A stretch of DNA of 64,000 bases from Microbacterium sp. RU33B (GTDB lineage: Bacteria > Actinomycetota > Actinomycetes > Actinomycetales > Microbacteriaceae), in the NCBI RefSeq assembly GCF_900155915.1, contig NZ_FTPO01000002.1, positions 744,001 to 808,000 on the forward strand. The letters run 5' to 3'. Made by a program: the position numbers and the translations under genes. Positions 35,005-43,676 of this stretch are shown here, one piece after another. The notes beneath the pieces are model-generated. The model searched no databases and was not told where the DNA came from. It was given only the letters and a program-made list of their open reading frames with translations. Position 1 is the first letter of the stretch, and each line of letters starts with the position of its first letter.

Positions 35005-36615
35005 TCAGGACACCGAGATCGTGATCTCGTGGTGGCCGGTCGCGCCGCTGGGCACGACGGCGCGCTGCACGTCGGTCTGCACTTCGCCCGTCCGGCTCGT
35101 GGCGCGGCTGCGCACGGTGTGATCGCCGGGGACGGCATCCCACACGAAGCGCCACTGCACCCACGTGTCGTCCGAGATCGGCGTCGCCAGTTCGGCCTGC
35201 TGCCACGCACCCTCGTCGATCTGCACCTCGACGCCGGAGACGCCCACATGCTGCTGCCAGGCGACGCCCGCGATGACGGTCTCGCCCGCGGGCACGCTCT
35301 GGCGTCCGCGCGGCACGTCGATGCGCGACTGCAGCTTGACCGGACCCTCCTCCGACCAGCCGCGATCGGTCCAGTACGCCGTCGCCTTGTCGAACCGGGT
35401 GACCTCGAGCTCGGTCACCCACTTCGTCGCCGACACGTAGCCGTACAGCCCGGGGACGACCATGCGCACCGGGAACCCGTGCTCGATCGGCAGCGGCTGG
35501 CCGTTCATGCCGATCGCGAGCACGGCGTCGCGCTCGTCGGTGAGCACGTCGAGAGGAGTGGATGCCGTGAACCCGTCGATCGAGCGGGAGAGCACCATGT
35601 CGGCATCCGCCGTGGGCTTCGCGCGGGCGAGGAGCTCTCTGATCGGGTAGCCGAGCCACACGGCCGTGCCGATGAGGTCGCCGCCGACGGGGTTCGACAC
35701 GCACGCGAGCGTCGTGACGCTCTCTCCGAGCGGGAGCGCGACGAGCTCGTCCCACGTGAGGGTCACCTCCTGCTCGACGTCGCCGTGGATGCGCAGCGAC
35801 CAGTCGGCGGGATCGATCTGCGGGGCGATGAGGGCCGTGTCGATCCGGTAGAAGTCCGCGTTCGGCGTGATGACCGGCGCGAGCCCGTCGATGCCGAAGT
35901 CGGCCGACGCCGGTACGGCGGGAGCGGTGCCCGTCGCGCGCGGAAGGGTCAGCACGTCGCGGATGACGGTCACCGACCGGCTGCCCGCCCGCAGCGCCGA
36001 GCCGGCGAACGCGGCGGCGACGCCGACGCCCGTCGCCACGCCCGACCAGATCAGGAAGCTCCGCCGGTCGGGGCGCGCGCTGCTCAGCACGGGCGGTGCG
36101 GCGTCGGGCGTGTCGGACTCCGCCACGCCGGGAGCCGCCGATTCCTGAGGAGTTGCGCGCGCCGGGCCCCGCCGCAGCACGAGCCGGACGAGCCACATCA
36201 GCGCTGCTGCTCCGGTCACTCCCGCCACGACCGAGGGGAGCCAGGAGAGGGTGGATGCCTCCGCCCGCGTCATCGCGACCACCGCGCCGACGGCGCCCAG
36301 CGCGAGGACGATGACGCGTCCCCACGGGGCCTTCCGGGCCTCGAGCCAGCCGGCGACGCCGGCGACGATCAGCAGCACGATGCCGATGCCGACGAGCAGG
36401 GCGACCTTGTCGGCGGTGCCGAAGAGCGCGATCGCGGCATCCTTCGCCCACGACGGAGCGGCGTCGATCAGCGCGCCGCCGATGACGGCGAACGGACTCG
36501 CCGCGGGGGCGAAGATGCCCGACACGAGTTCGCCGAGACCGGCGCCGAGGGCGACGGCGGCGACCCCCGCGGCGGCGGGGGCGACGACACCGGGGGAGCG
36601 CGGAGCATCGGTCAC
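35005..36615 (-). CDS. Membrane-anchored molybdopterin oxidoreductase (sulfite-oxidase family)
   Basis: A 536-residue protein. The N-terminal third holds three to four membrane helices. Near residue 183, PDRRSFLIWSGVATGVGVAAA resembles a twin-arginine signal followed by another helix. The catalytic domain binds molybdopterin; Cys305 in TTLACVSNPVGG is the molybdenum ligand, and HGFPVRMVVPGLYGY and SATKWVTELEVT are family blocks. An Ig-like Mo-co dimerisation domain ends it. The active domain should be extracytoplasmic. GTG 36615 has TACGCT 6 nt upstream (leaderless pattern). The physiological substrate may be sulfite, or oxidised protein residues as in YedY-type enzymes. No cofactor genes are adjacent. 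Confidence 0.85.
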   Translation of the reverse strand: MTDAPRSPGVVAPAAAGVAAVALGAGLGELVSGIFAPAASPFAVIGGALIDAAPSWAKDAAIALFGTADKVALLVGIGIVLLIVAGVAGWLEARKAPWGRVIVLALGAVGAVVAMTRAEASTLSWLPSVVAGVTGAAALMWLVRLVLRRGPARATPQESAAPGVAESDTPDAAPPVLSSARPDRRSFLIWSGVATGVGVAAAFAGSALRAGSRSVTVIRDVLTLPRATGTAPAVPASADFGIDGLAPVITPNADFYRIDTALIAPQIDPADWSLRIHGDVEQEVTLTWDELVALPLGESVTTLACVSNPVGGDLIGTAVWLGYPIRELLARAKPTADADMVLSRSIDGFTASTPLDVLTDERDAVLAIGMNGQPLPIEHGFPVRMVVPGLYGYVSATKWVTELEVTRFDKATAYWTDRGWSEEGPVKLQSRIDVPRGRQSVPAGETVIAGVAWQQHVGVSGVEVQIDEGAWQQAELATPISDDTWVQWRFVWDAVPGDHTVRSRATSRTGEVQTDVQRAVVPSGATGHHEITISVS

Positions 36616-36737
36616 GACCCCAGCGTACGTCCGGCCGCACGGCCCGAGGCGTGCGGTGCGGCATCCGTCATGACTTCGTGAGATCTGCCGCACGTCGCGC
36701 TCCGGAAGTCGAAACACTCACGCAACACGGCCCCGAC

Positions 36738-36743
36738 TAGGCT
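36738..36743 (+). promoter_or_regulatory. -10 element of the leaderless ATP-grasp operon transcript
   Basis: TAGGCT sits exactly 6 nt before ATG 36750, with no ribosome-binding site in between. Confidence 0.55.
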
Positions 36744-36749
36744 CATGTC

Positions 36750-38435
36750 ATGGGCGACCTGTTCGATGGATACGGCTCCACTCTGGCGCCGCGCAAGACG
36801 GCGTCGGGCATCCCGGCGTTCGACGAGATGTTCGGCCTCCCCGAGAGTCCCGGATCGCCGGCGGAGTCGCGCAAGGCGTATCGCGAGCTCTATCAGGCCC
36901 TCGCGCAGATGACCCAGGAGGAGCTGCGCGGGCGCACGGAGTCGCTCGCCAGCTCGTACCTCGCCCAGGGCGTCACGTTCGACTTCGCGGGTGAGGAACG
37001 GCCGTTCCCGCTCGACGCGGTGCCCCGCATCATCGACTATGACGAGTGGTCGCGGGTCGAGGCGGGCGTCAAGCAGCGCGTCCGCGCGCTCGAGGCGTTC
37101 CTCGACGACACGTACGGTCACCAGCACTGCGTGCGCGACGGCGTCCTCCCGGCGGGGCTCATCGCCTCGAGCCAGTACTTCTACCGGCAGGCGGCCGGCA
37201 TCCACTCCGCCAACGGCGTGCGCATCCAGGTGTCGGGCATCGACCTGATCCGCGACGAGCACGGCGAGATGCGCGTGCTCGAAGACAACGTGCGCGTGCC
37301 CTCCGGCGTCAGCTACGTGATCTCCAACCGCCGCGTCATGGCCCAGACGCTCCCCGAGCTGTTCGTCTCGATGCGCGTGCGGCCCGTCGGCGACTACCCC
37401 AACAAGCTCCTCGCGGCCCTGCGCGCATCCGCCCCCGCCGGCATCGAAGATCCCAACGTGGTCGTCCTGACCCCCGGCGTCTACAACTCCGCGTACTTCG
37501 AGCACACGCTCCTCGCGCGCCTCATGGGCATCGAGCTCGTCGAGGGTCGCGACCTGCTGTGCGTGGGCGGCAAGGTGTTCATGCGCACGACGCGCGGGCC
37601 GAAGCGCGTCGACGTGATCTACCGCCGCGTCGACGACGACTTCCTCGACCCGCTGTCGTTCCGCGCCGATTCGATGCTGGGGGCGCCGGGCCTCATGCTC
37701 GCGGCGCGCCTGGGCAACGTGACGATCGCCAACGCGGTGGGCAACGGCGTCGCCGACGACAAGCTCCTCTACACGTACGTGCCCGACCTGATCCGCTACT
37801 ACCTCGCCGAGGAGCCGATCCTCAAGAACGTCGACACGTGGCGCCTCGAGGATCCGGGAGCCCTCGAGGAGGTTCTCGACCGTCTGCCCGAGCTCGTGGT
37901 CAAGCCCGTCGACGGTTCGGGCGGCAAGGGCCTCGTGGTGGGGCCGGATGCCTCTCCCGCCGAGCTCGACAAGCTCCGCAAGCGGCTCAGGGCCGACCCT
38001 CGCGGGTGGATCGCGCAGCCGGTCGTGATGCTCTCGACGATCCCGACGCTCGTGGAGGAGGGGATGCGGCCCCGGCACGCCGACCTGCGGCCGTTCGCGG
38101 TCAACGACGGCGAAGACATCTGGGTGCTCCCCGGCGGTCTCACCCGTGTCGCGCTCCCCGAAGGACAGCTCGTCGTGAACTCGAGCCAGGGCGGCGGGTC
38201 GAAGGACACGTGGATCGTCGGCGGCTCGGCTCCGGGCCACGTCGAGTACGGCCAGGGTGGCGGGCTCGCAGGGCTCGTCGCCGACCAGGCCGCGCCGGAG
38301 ACGGCCGCGATCCCGATCATCTACGACGACCAGCCGCCTCCGGCCCACTCCCCGCAGGATCTCGCGGGCGGCCGCCAGGAGCAGCAGGAGCAGCAGCAGC
38401 AGGCGCGCGACGACGAGGGGGTGGCGGGATGCTGA
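36750..38435 (+). CDS. Circularly permuted ATP-grasp peptide-ligase-like protein (DUF404/DUF407)
   Basis: A 561-residue protein of the circularly permuted ATP-grasp type. Recognisable blocks are YQALAQMTQEELRGR, VRDGVLPAGLIASSQYFYR, IDLIRDEHGEMRVLEDNVRVPSGVSYV, DVIYRRVDDDFLDPL, NAVGNGVADDKLLYTYVP and ELVVKPVDGSGGKGL (the ATP-lysine and glycine loop). A Gln-rich tail ends it. The family is predicted to form an amide bond between an amino acid or peptide and an unknown acceptor. It starts a three-gene cassette with an alpha-E protein and a transglutaminase, all overlapping. The leaderless start is at ATG 36750. No biochemical function is established to my knowledge. Confidence 0.85.
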   Translation: MGDLFDGYGSTLAPRKTASGIPAFDEMFGLPESPGSPAESRKAYRELYQALAQMTQEELRGRTESLASSYLAQGVTFDFAGEERPFPLDAVPRIIDYDEWSRVEAGVKQRVRALEAFLDDTYGHQHCVRDGVLPAGLIASSQYFYRQAAGIHSANGVRIQVSGIDLIRDEHGEMRVLEDNVRVPSGVSYVISNRRVMAQTLPELFVSMRVRPVGDYPNKLLAALRASAPAGIEDPNVVVLTPGVYNSAYFEHTLLARLMGIELVEGRDLLCVGGKVFMRTTRGPKRVDVIYRRVDDDFLDPLSFRADSMLGAPGLMLAARLGNVTIANAVGNGVADDKLLYTYVPDLIRYYLAEEPILKNVDTWRLEDPGALEEVLDRLPELVVKPVDGSGGKGLVVGPDASPAELDKLRKRLRADPRGWIAQPVVMLSTIPTLVEEGMRPRHADLRPFAVNDGEDIWVLPGGLTRVALPEGQLVVNSSQGGGSKDTWIVGGSAPGHVEYGQGGGLAGLVADQAAPETAAIPIIYDDQPPPAHSPQDLAGGRQEQQEQQQQARDDEGVAGC

Positions 38436-39361
38436 GCCGCATCGCCGAGTCGCTGTTCTGGATCGGCCGCTACATCGAGCGCTCCGACGGCACCGCCCGC
38501 ATCCTCGACGTGCACCTCCAACTCCTCCTCGAGGACCCGTGGATCGACGAAGACACCGCGTGCCGCTCGCTCATCTCCGTCATGGGATCGGTGCCTCCCG
38601 AAGGCCTCGAGTCCGTCACGCGCGAAGACGTGCTCGCCCGGCTGGCCGTCGACCGCACCAACCCGTCGAGCATCGCCTACGCGCTGAACGCGTCGCGCGA
38701 GAACGCCCGCCGTGCGCGCGAGATCGTCAGCACCGAGCTGTGGGAGTGCCTCAACACGACCAATGCCCGGATGCCGCGGCGCATCAACAACGAGAAGGTG
38801 CACGAGTTCTTCCAGTGGGTGCGCGAGCGCTCGGCGCTCGCCGTCGGCATCGTGGATTCCTCCACGAGCCGTGATGAGGCCTGGCAGTTCTTCAGCCTCG
38901 GTCGCAGCATCGAACGCGCCGACATGACGGCGCGGATGCTCGCGACCCGGTCGCTCACCGAGGCATCCGGACCCTCGTGGACCACGATCCTGCGCTCGTG
39001 CGGCGCGTACGAGGCGTACCTGCGGACGTACCGCGGGATGCCGAGCGCGCGCAACGCCGCAGAGTTCCTGCTGCTGGACCGACTGTTCCCGCGCTCGATC
39101 GTGTACTCGGTGCAGCGCGCGGAGGACTGCATGAGCGCGATCGACCCCCGCGCCGACCGCGTCGGACACTCCAACACCGTGCTGCGGGCGCTGGGACAGA
39201 TCCGCAACGACCTCGAGTACCGGCCGATCAGCGAGATCCTGCACGAGCTGCCGACGCACATGGACCGCGTGCAGAAGGTGACCCGCGAGGCATCCGAGGC
39301 GATCCGTCAGCGCTTCTTCCCCACGCAAGCCGAACCGAGCTGGATCGGAGAGATCTCATGA
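38429..39361 (+). CDS. Alpha-E domain protein (DUF403)
   Basis: A 310-residue all-helical protein. It opens with MLSRIAESLFWIGRYIERSDGTARILDVHLQLL, the signature of the alpha-E family, and continues with ARRAREIVSTELWECLN, FFSLGRSIERADMTARML and SARNAAEFLLLDRLFPRS. Its conserved Glu/Arg residues suggest a small-ligand or nucleotide site, but no activity is known. It overlaps the ATP-grasp gene by 7 bp and the transglutaminase gene by 4 bp, a fixed order in many bacteria. It is probably a partner of the ligase. Confidence 0.88.
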   Translation: MLSRIAESLFWIGRYIERSDGTARILDVHLQLLLEDPWIDEDTACRSLISVMGSVPPEGLESVTREDVLARLAVDRTNPSSIAYALNASRENARRAREIVSTELWECLNTTNARMPRRINNEKVHEFFQWVRERSALAVGIVDSSTSRDEAWQFFSLGRSIERADMTARMLATRSLTEASGPSWTTILRSCGAYEAYLRTYRGMPSARNAAEFLLLDRLFPRSIVYSVQRAEDCMSAIDPRADRVGHSNTVLRALGQIRNDLEYRPISEILHELPTHMDRVQKVTREASEAIRQRFFPTQAEPSWIGEIS

Positions 39362-40203
39362 AGCGCCTGCGCATCGAGCACGCCACCGGCTTCTCGTACC
39401 CGGGCGATGTCTCGGCGTCGTACAACGAGGCGCGCATGCTCCCCGGGTCGACCGACAGTCAGTTCGTCCTCAGCTCGCAGCTCGACATCGAGCCGTCGAC
39501 GTCGGTGAACCAGTACGTCGACTACTTCGGCACGCGCGTCGCGGCGTTCGACGTGCTCTCGCCGCACACGGAGCTGAAGATCACGGCGCGGTCGCTGGTC
39601 GAGGTGCGTCCGCGCCCGCTCGAGCACACCGACATCTCGTGGGACGAGCTGCAGGCCGAGATCGATCGCTCGATCGAGACCGTCGAGCAGCTGACCCAGA
39701 CGGCGCGCACGCAGCCGCACCCCGAGGTCGCCCAGCTCGCCCGCTCGATCGCGGCGCAGCACGACACTCCGGGTCACGCCGCCCACGCGATCGCCATCGC
39801 GATCGGCGACGCGGTCGAGTACGTCTTCGGCGTCACGGGCGTGCACTCCACCGCGGCCGAGGCGTGGGAGGCCGGCAAGGGCGTATGCCAGGACATCGCG
39901 CACATCACGCTGGGCGCGCTGCGCGAAGTGGGCATCCCCGCCCGCTACGTCTCGGGCTACCTGCACCCGTCGCGCGAGCCCGAGGTCGGCGTCGCCGTCG
40001 CCGGGGAGTCGCACGCGTGGGTCGAATGGTTCTCGGGGGAGTGGCAGGGCTTCGACCCGACGAACAACACCGAGATCGGCGACCGCCATGTGCTGGTGGG
40101 CCGGGGGCGCGACTACAACGACGTGCCGCCGCTGCGCGGGGTGTACGCGGGTCCGTTCAAGGGACAGGTCAACGTGAAGGTGACGATCACGCGCGAGGCG
40201 TGA
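39358..40203 (+). CDS. Bacterial transglutaminase-like cysteine protease family protein
   Basis: A 281-residue protein. The N-terminal beta domain (MKRLRIEHATGFSYPGDVSASYNEARM) is the transglutaminase N-domain found in these cassettes. The catalytic domain has Cys in EAGKGVCQDIAH, His in ESHAWVEWFS and Asp in GFDPTNN. Such proteins cleave or exchange amide bonds. With the ATP-grasp ligase, the pair could make and break the same peptide link. ATG 39358 overlaps the upstream stop (ATGA). Confidence 0.9.
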   Translation: MKRLRIEHATGFSYPGDVSASYNEARMLPGSTDSQFVLSSQLDIEPSTSVNQYVDYFGTRVAAFDVLSPHTELKITARSLVEVRPRPLEHTDISWDELQAEIDRSIETVEQLTQTARTQPHPEVAQLARSIAAQHDTPGHAAHAIAIAIGDAVEYVFGVTGVHSTAAEAWEAGKGVCQDIAHITLGALREVGIPARYVSGYLHPSREPEVGVAVAGESHAWVEWFSGEWQGFDPTNNTEIGDRHVLVGRGRDYNDVPPLRGVYAGPFKGQVNVKVTITREA

Positions 40204-40212
40204 CCTCCTGGT

Positions 40213-40341
40213 TCAGGCGGGCGGGGAGTCCGGGTCGAGCAGCTTGAGCGTCTCCTCTTCCGCCGGGTTGTCGGCCTCCAGCTGGTCTTCGGTCGTCTCG
40301 TCGCCGCCGAGGGGGGCGTCCTGCTCGCGTTCGCGGTCCAT
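40213..40341 (-). CDS. Small acidic protein of unknown function
   Basis: A 42-residue protein, rich in Glu and Asp (starts MDREREQDAPLGGDETTED). It converges on the transglutaminase gene with 9 bp between stops. ATG 40341 has TAGCGT exactly 6 nt upstream on the minus strand, the leaderless start pattern used by several genes here. That, and its GC-rich third positions, make it a credible short gene. There is no recognisable domain and no membrane segment. Confidence 0.6.
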   Translation of the reverse strand: MDREREQDAPLGGDETTEDQLEADNPAEEETLKLLDPDSPPA

Positions 40342-40408
40342 GGTTCGACGCTACGGCGGGCTCCGCGTGCTGCGGAGGGGGTTGACACCGTCGTCGGTGT
40401 GCCGCGGT

Positions 40409-40485
40409 GTCGAGAACCGTGGGAGGAATCGCCGGGGCGCCGGTGGAGCGGTCGGATTTCTCGCGTTCCTCCTACGGTTCTCGAC
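40409..40485. repeat. Long inverted repeat (REP-like) in the gap after the exporter gene
   Basis: GTCGAGAACCGTGGGAGGAA and TTCCTCCTACGGTTCTCGAC are 20-bp arms with one mismatch around a 37-bp centre. They lie in the 179-bp gap between the exporter stop and the small acidic protein. It could act as a terminator for the exporter. A shorter CTCCGC-N5-GCGGAG hairpin follows at 40361-40377. Confidence 0.75.
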
Positions 40486-40520
40486 GCCAGCCGGAGGAAG
40501 ACCGACGCGCGACCGCGGAG

Positions 40521-42152
40521 TCAGCTCGCGGCGGCGCCTTCGGCGGCGCCGGTGGCTTTGGCGGGAGGGTCGGCCTCGTCGTGGTCGGGGCGGCGTCCCG
40601 AACCCAGCGAGAGCGTCGCGAGGAGGCCGAAGGCGAGGAAGCCGGCTGCGGTGATGCTCGCCCACTTCGTGCCGTCGGAGAGCGCGGCCTTCGCGTCGTC
40701 GGCGAGCGGGGCCGTCTCGGGCGACTGCTCCAGTCCGGCGATCGCGCCGCCGGCGCTGTCGACGACGGCCGACACCACCTGGTCGCGCTGATCGGCGGGG
40801 ATGCCGCGGTCGTCGAGCCGCGTCGCGAGGGCCGTTGCGGTGGTGGTGAACAGCACGGTGCCGAGGATCGCGATGCCGAGGGCGGCGCCGAGCTGGCGGG
40901 CCGTCGACTGGGTGCCGGATGCCTGACCGCCTTCCGTCACGGGGACGTCGGCCAGCACGACACCGGTCAGCTGCGCCGTCGCCAGCCCCACGCCGATGCC
41001 GTAGACGAAGAGGGCCGGGATGAGCGGACCCCACGAGGCATCCGGCGCGATGACCCAGGCGACCCAGGCCACGCCGATCATCTCGGCCAGAAGGCCCAGG
41101 CGCACGATCCAGACGGCGGAGAGCCGGCCGCTGAGAGCGCCTGCCAGTCCGCTCGCGACGAACGAGCCGAGGGCCAGCGCCAGGAGGATGAGGCCGGTCT
41201 GCACCGCCTCGAACCCCAGCGCGAACTGCAGCCACAACGGCAGGGCGAGGATGATGCCGAACTCGCCGAGCGAGACGACGAGCGCGGCGATGTTGCCGTT
41301 GCGGAAGGACGGGATGCCGAACAGCCCGAAGGCGATGAGGGTCGGCCGGCCCCGGCGCCGGCGCTGCAGGCCCCACACGATGAACGCGGTGATGCCGACC
41401 GCGGCGACGGCGAACGCGATCGGCACGGGTGAGATGTCCCACGGCCACGTCCATCCGCCGATGACGAGGCTCTTCTCGGTTCCCCACCACCCGTACGAGC
41501 GACCCTCGATGAGGGCGAACACGAGCGCCGCCATCGCCACGATCGACAGCAGGGCGCCCACGACGTCGATGCCGGTGCCGTCTCCGCGGGACTCGTCGAC
41601 CGTGAGGAGCACGCCGACGACGATCAGGATGCCCAGCGGGATGTTGATGCCGAACGCCCAGTGCCACGAGAACGACGTCGTGAGCCAGCCGCCGAGGAGG
41701 GGGCCGACGGCCGCCATGCCGCCGATCGTGGAGCCCCAGACGGCGAACGCGATGCCGCGCTCCCGTCCGCGGAACGACGCGTTGAGCAGCGACAGCGTCG
41801 TGGGGAGGATCATCGAGCCGCCGACGCCCTGGACGAACCGCGCGAGGATGAGCAGGTCGCCCGTGGGCGCGAGCGCCGCGCCGATCGACGCGATCGTGAA
41901 GACGACGACGCCGGAGATCAGCATCCGTCGACGGCCGACGCGGTCGGCGATGCTGCCGCACACGAGCAGGAGTGAGGCGAAGACGAGCGTGTACGCCTCC
42001 TGCACCCACTGGACCTGGGTCGATGTGATGCCGAGGTCGTCGACGATGGCGGGGATCGCCACGTTGACGATCGTGGAGTCGACGATGATGAGCGCGACGG
42101 CGATGCTGATGAAGACCAGGCCGATCCATCGGCGGCGGGAGCCCTGAACCAT
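40521..42152 (-). CDS. MFS multidrug exporter, DHA2 (EmrB/QacA) family
   Basis: A 543-residue transporter with 14 predicted helices. Diagnostic segments are IIVDSTIVNVAIPAIVDDLG in helix 1 (motif D1 of the 14-helix family), ADRVGRRRML (motif A), RFVQGVGGSMILPTTLSLL, and ASGTQSTARQLGAALGIAI near the C-terminus. It exports drugs or lipophilic cations by proton antiport. ATG 42152 has TAAGCT 6 nt upstream, embedded in an inverted repeat, so repression by the divergent MarR protein is likely. Confidence 0.9.
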   Translation of the reverse strand: MVQGSRRRWIGLVFISIAVALIIVDSTIVNVAIPAIVDDLGITSTQVQWVQEAYTLVFASLLLVCGSIADRVGRRRMLISGVVVFTIASIGAALAPTGDLLILARFVQGVGGSMILPTTLSLLNASFRGRERGIAFAVWGSTIGGMAAVGPLLGGWLTTSFSWHWAFGINIPLGILIVVGVLLTVDESRGDGTGIDVVGALLSIVAMAALVFALIEGRSYGWWGTEKSLVIGGWTWPWDISPVPIAFAVAAVGITAFIVWGLQRRRRGRPTLIAFGLFGIPSFRNGNIAALVVSLGEFGIILALPLWLQFALGFEAVQTGLILLALALGSFVASGLAGALSGRLSAVWIVRLGLLAEMIGVAWVAWVIAPDASWGPLIPALFVYGIGVGLATAQLTGVVLADVPVTEGGQASGTQSTARQLGAALGIAILGTVLFTTTATALATRLDDRGIPADQRDQVVSAVVDSAGGAIAGLEQSPETAPLADDAKAALSDGTKWASITAAGFLAFGLLATLSLGSGRRPDHDEADPPAKATGAAEGAAAS

Positions 42153-42155
42153 TTC

Positions 42156-42170
42156 GCTAGCTTATCTAGC
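42156..42170. promoter_or_regulatory. MarR operator over the exporter -10
   Basis: GCTAG-CTTAT-CTAGC is a perfect inverted repeat. Read on the minus strand it contains TAAGCT, the -10 hexamer 6 nt before the exporter ATG. It lies between the exporter and the marR gene at 42236. Confidence 0.6.
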
Positions 42171-42235
42171 TATCTGCGCATCCGGTATCGCTGATTCCGT
42201 CGATCTCACGCCGGAGGGAGGGTGTCCGGGGGAAA

Positions 42236-42739
42236 ATGGGAGCGATGAACGGAAAGCACACGGCGGGGGAGCCGTACTGGTACACCGAGGAGCGGGATGC
42301 GCCGGCGGTGTCGGTGATGGAGGCTCTGCGCTCGTATCGCGCGGCAGAGGTGGCGATGCGCCGCCGCACTCGCCAGGCGATGGACATGGGAGAGAACGAG
42401 CTCCTCCTGCTGCGGTTCCTGATGCGCGCTCAGTCCGGTGGCGAACTCGTCACTCCCGCCGTCGTCTCACGCCACCTCGGCATCACGTCGGCGTCGACGA
42501 CCGCGCTGCTGGATCGCCTCGAGAAGAGCGGGCACATCGCCCGCTCCGCCAATCCGGAGGACCGCCGCAGCGTCATCATCGAACCGACCGAGAAGTCGGA
42601 TCTGGAGATCCGTCACACGCTCTCCACGATGCACACCCGGATGATGGAGGTCGTGCGGGGGATGAGTGAGGACGACCGGCGGACCGTGGTCGCCTTCCTC
42701 GCCGCGATGGAGGCCGCGGTCGACGAGATCGACGCCTGA
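42236..42739 (+). CDS. MarR family regulator (partner of the exporter)
   Basis: A 167-residue MarR protein: ELLLLRFLMRAQSGGELVTPAVVSRHLGITSASTTALLDRLEKSGHIARSANPEDRRSVII holds the helix-turn-helix and wing. ATG 42236 and ATG 42245 are both possible starts. It is divergent from the EmrB-type exporter across 83 bp containing a perfect inverted repeat, the classic drug-sensing arrangement. It shares the SASTTALLDRLE recognition helix with the MarR protein encoded next to it at 42746, so the two arose by duplication. Confidence 0.85.
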   Translation: MGAMNGKHTAGEPYWYTEERDAPAVSVMEALRSYRAAEVAMRRRTRQAMDMGENELLLLRFLMRAQSGGELVTPAVVSRHLGITSASTTALLDRLEKSGHIARSANPEDRRSVIIEPTEKSDLEIRHTLSTMHTRMMEVVRGMSEDDRRTVVAFLAAMEAAVDEIDA

Positions 42740-42745
42740 GCCGCG

Positions 42746-43216
42746 TCAGCCTCGCGTCGCCGTGGCGGGCTCTGCTTCGGCGGCGACCGACTCGAGGAAC
42801 TCGACGACGGCTCGGCGCCCGGAGGCGTCGAGGCGCGCGGCGGCATCGTGCAGCGCGCGCTCGTGCTCTCCGAGTGCGTCGGCGAGCGCGGCTTCCGCGG
42901 CTGCGGTCGGGGCGACGAGGATGCTGCGCCGGTCGGTCGGGTGGCTGACGCGCTCGAGCGAGCCCGCTCGCTCCAGTCGGTCGAGGAGAGCAGTGGTGGA
43001 GGCAGAGGAGACCCCGAGGTGCCGGGAGATCTCGCTCGGCATCACGGCGTGACCGCTCTCGCCCTCGCTCAGGAGGAGCCTCAGGACCTTGAGCTCGTTG
43101 TCGCCGAGGCCGGTGGCCGATCGGACGCGCGCCTGTCGCGACGCCTCCGCAGACCGCAGCCGGTGGTACGCGGCGACGACGTCCTCCGTCGTCTGCGACG
43201 TGTCGTTCGTGCTCAT
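42746..43216 (-). CDS. MarR family regulator (paralogue)
   Basis: A 156-residue MarR protein. ELKVLRLLLSEGESGHAVMPSEISRHLGVSSASTTALLDRLERAGSLERVSHPTDRRSILV contains the same recognition helix as the convergent neighbour. ATG 43216 has GGAGG about 7 nt upstream; the frame extends further but without a better start. It is divergent from two small genes of unknown function, with a long inverted repeat between. The two MarR genes converge with 6 bp between stops. Confidence 0.85.
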   Translation of the reverse strand: MSTNDTSQTTEDVVAAYHRLRSAEASRQARVRSATGLGDNELKVLRLLLSEGESGHAVMPSEISRHLGVSSASTTALLDRLERAGSLERVSHPTDRRSILVAPTAAAEAALADALGEHERALHDAAARLDASGRRAVVEFLESVAAEAEPATATRG

Positions 43217-43261
43217 GTGCTCACCTCCGCACTCGTTCCGTCGACAATGATACAGGTTCAC

Positions 43262-43290
43262 AAGTATCTAGTTTGACGAACTACTTACTT
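43262..43290. promoter_or_regulatory. Long MarR-type operator
   Basis: AAGTATCTAGTT, TGACG, AACTACTTACTT: 12-bp arms with 10 of 12 pairs, in an unusually AT-rich stretch. It covers the -35 (43273) of the rightward promoter and lies 46 bp before the leftward marR start. Confidence 0.65.
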
Positions 43291-43302
43291 CATGACTAAC
43301 CT
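43273..43302 (+). promoter_or_regulatory. Promoter of the 43338-44011 gene pair
   Basis: TTGACG (43273-43278), an 18-bp spacer, and TAACCT (43297-43302). The -35 lies inside the operator at 43262-43290. Confidence 0.5.
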
Positions 43303-43337
43303 AGCAATCAACTTACCGAACGGGCGAAGGGATCGAC

Positions 43338-43676
43338 GTGGGACGTCTTCATTACGGCGGGAACGACTCCATCGAGTTCCCCGATCGGATGCTCGCCCAT
43401 CTGCGCGTGCTCATGACCTCGAAGCTCCGCCGGTCCGAGAGCTTCACGGTCTCGTGGCGTCACGGCGAGGACGACGACGACGGCCGGTCGATGATCTGGG
43501 TGCACCCCTCGATCCCGTTCCGGTTCGAATTCGACTCGGCGGCGCCCGAGGTGCTCGACCGCAAGCTCCTCGAAGAGCTCGCCCAGAGCGCCATGGCGAC
43601 GGGAGGCGTGACCCTCGACCTGGCGTCGATGGTCGCCCCCGTGGCCGAACGGCGGCACCTGGAGCGTGCGGCGTGA
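43338..43676 (+). CDS. DUF7882-type small protein
   Basis: A 112-residue cytosolic protein. It has the layout MGRLHYGG...FPDRMLAHLRVLMTSKLRRSESFTVSWRHGE and IWVHPSIPFRFEF, which I recognise as a short family widespread in Microbacteriaceae. No enzymatic motif is visible. GTG 43338 has a GAAGGGA site upstream. The next gene overlaps it by 4 bp (GTGA). It is divergent from a MarR gene and probably under its control. Function unknown. Confidence 0.75.
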   Translation: MGRLHYGGNDSIEFPDRMLAHLRVLMTSKLRRSESFTVSWRHGEDDDDGRSMIWVHPSIPFRFEFDSAAPEVLDRKLLEELAQSAMATGGVTLDLASMVAPVAERRHLERAA

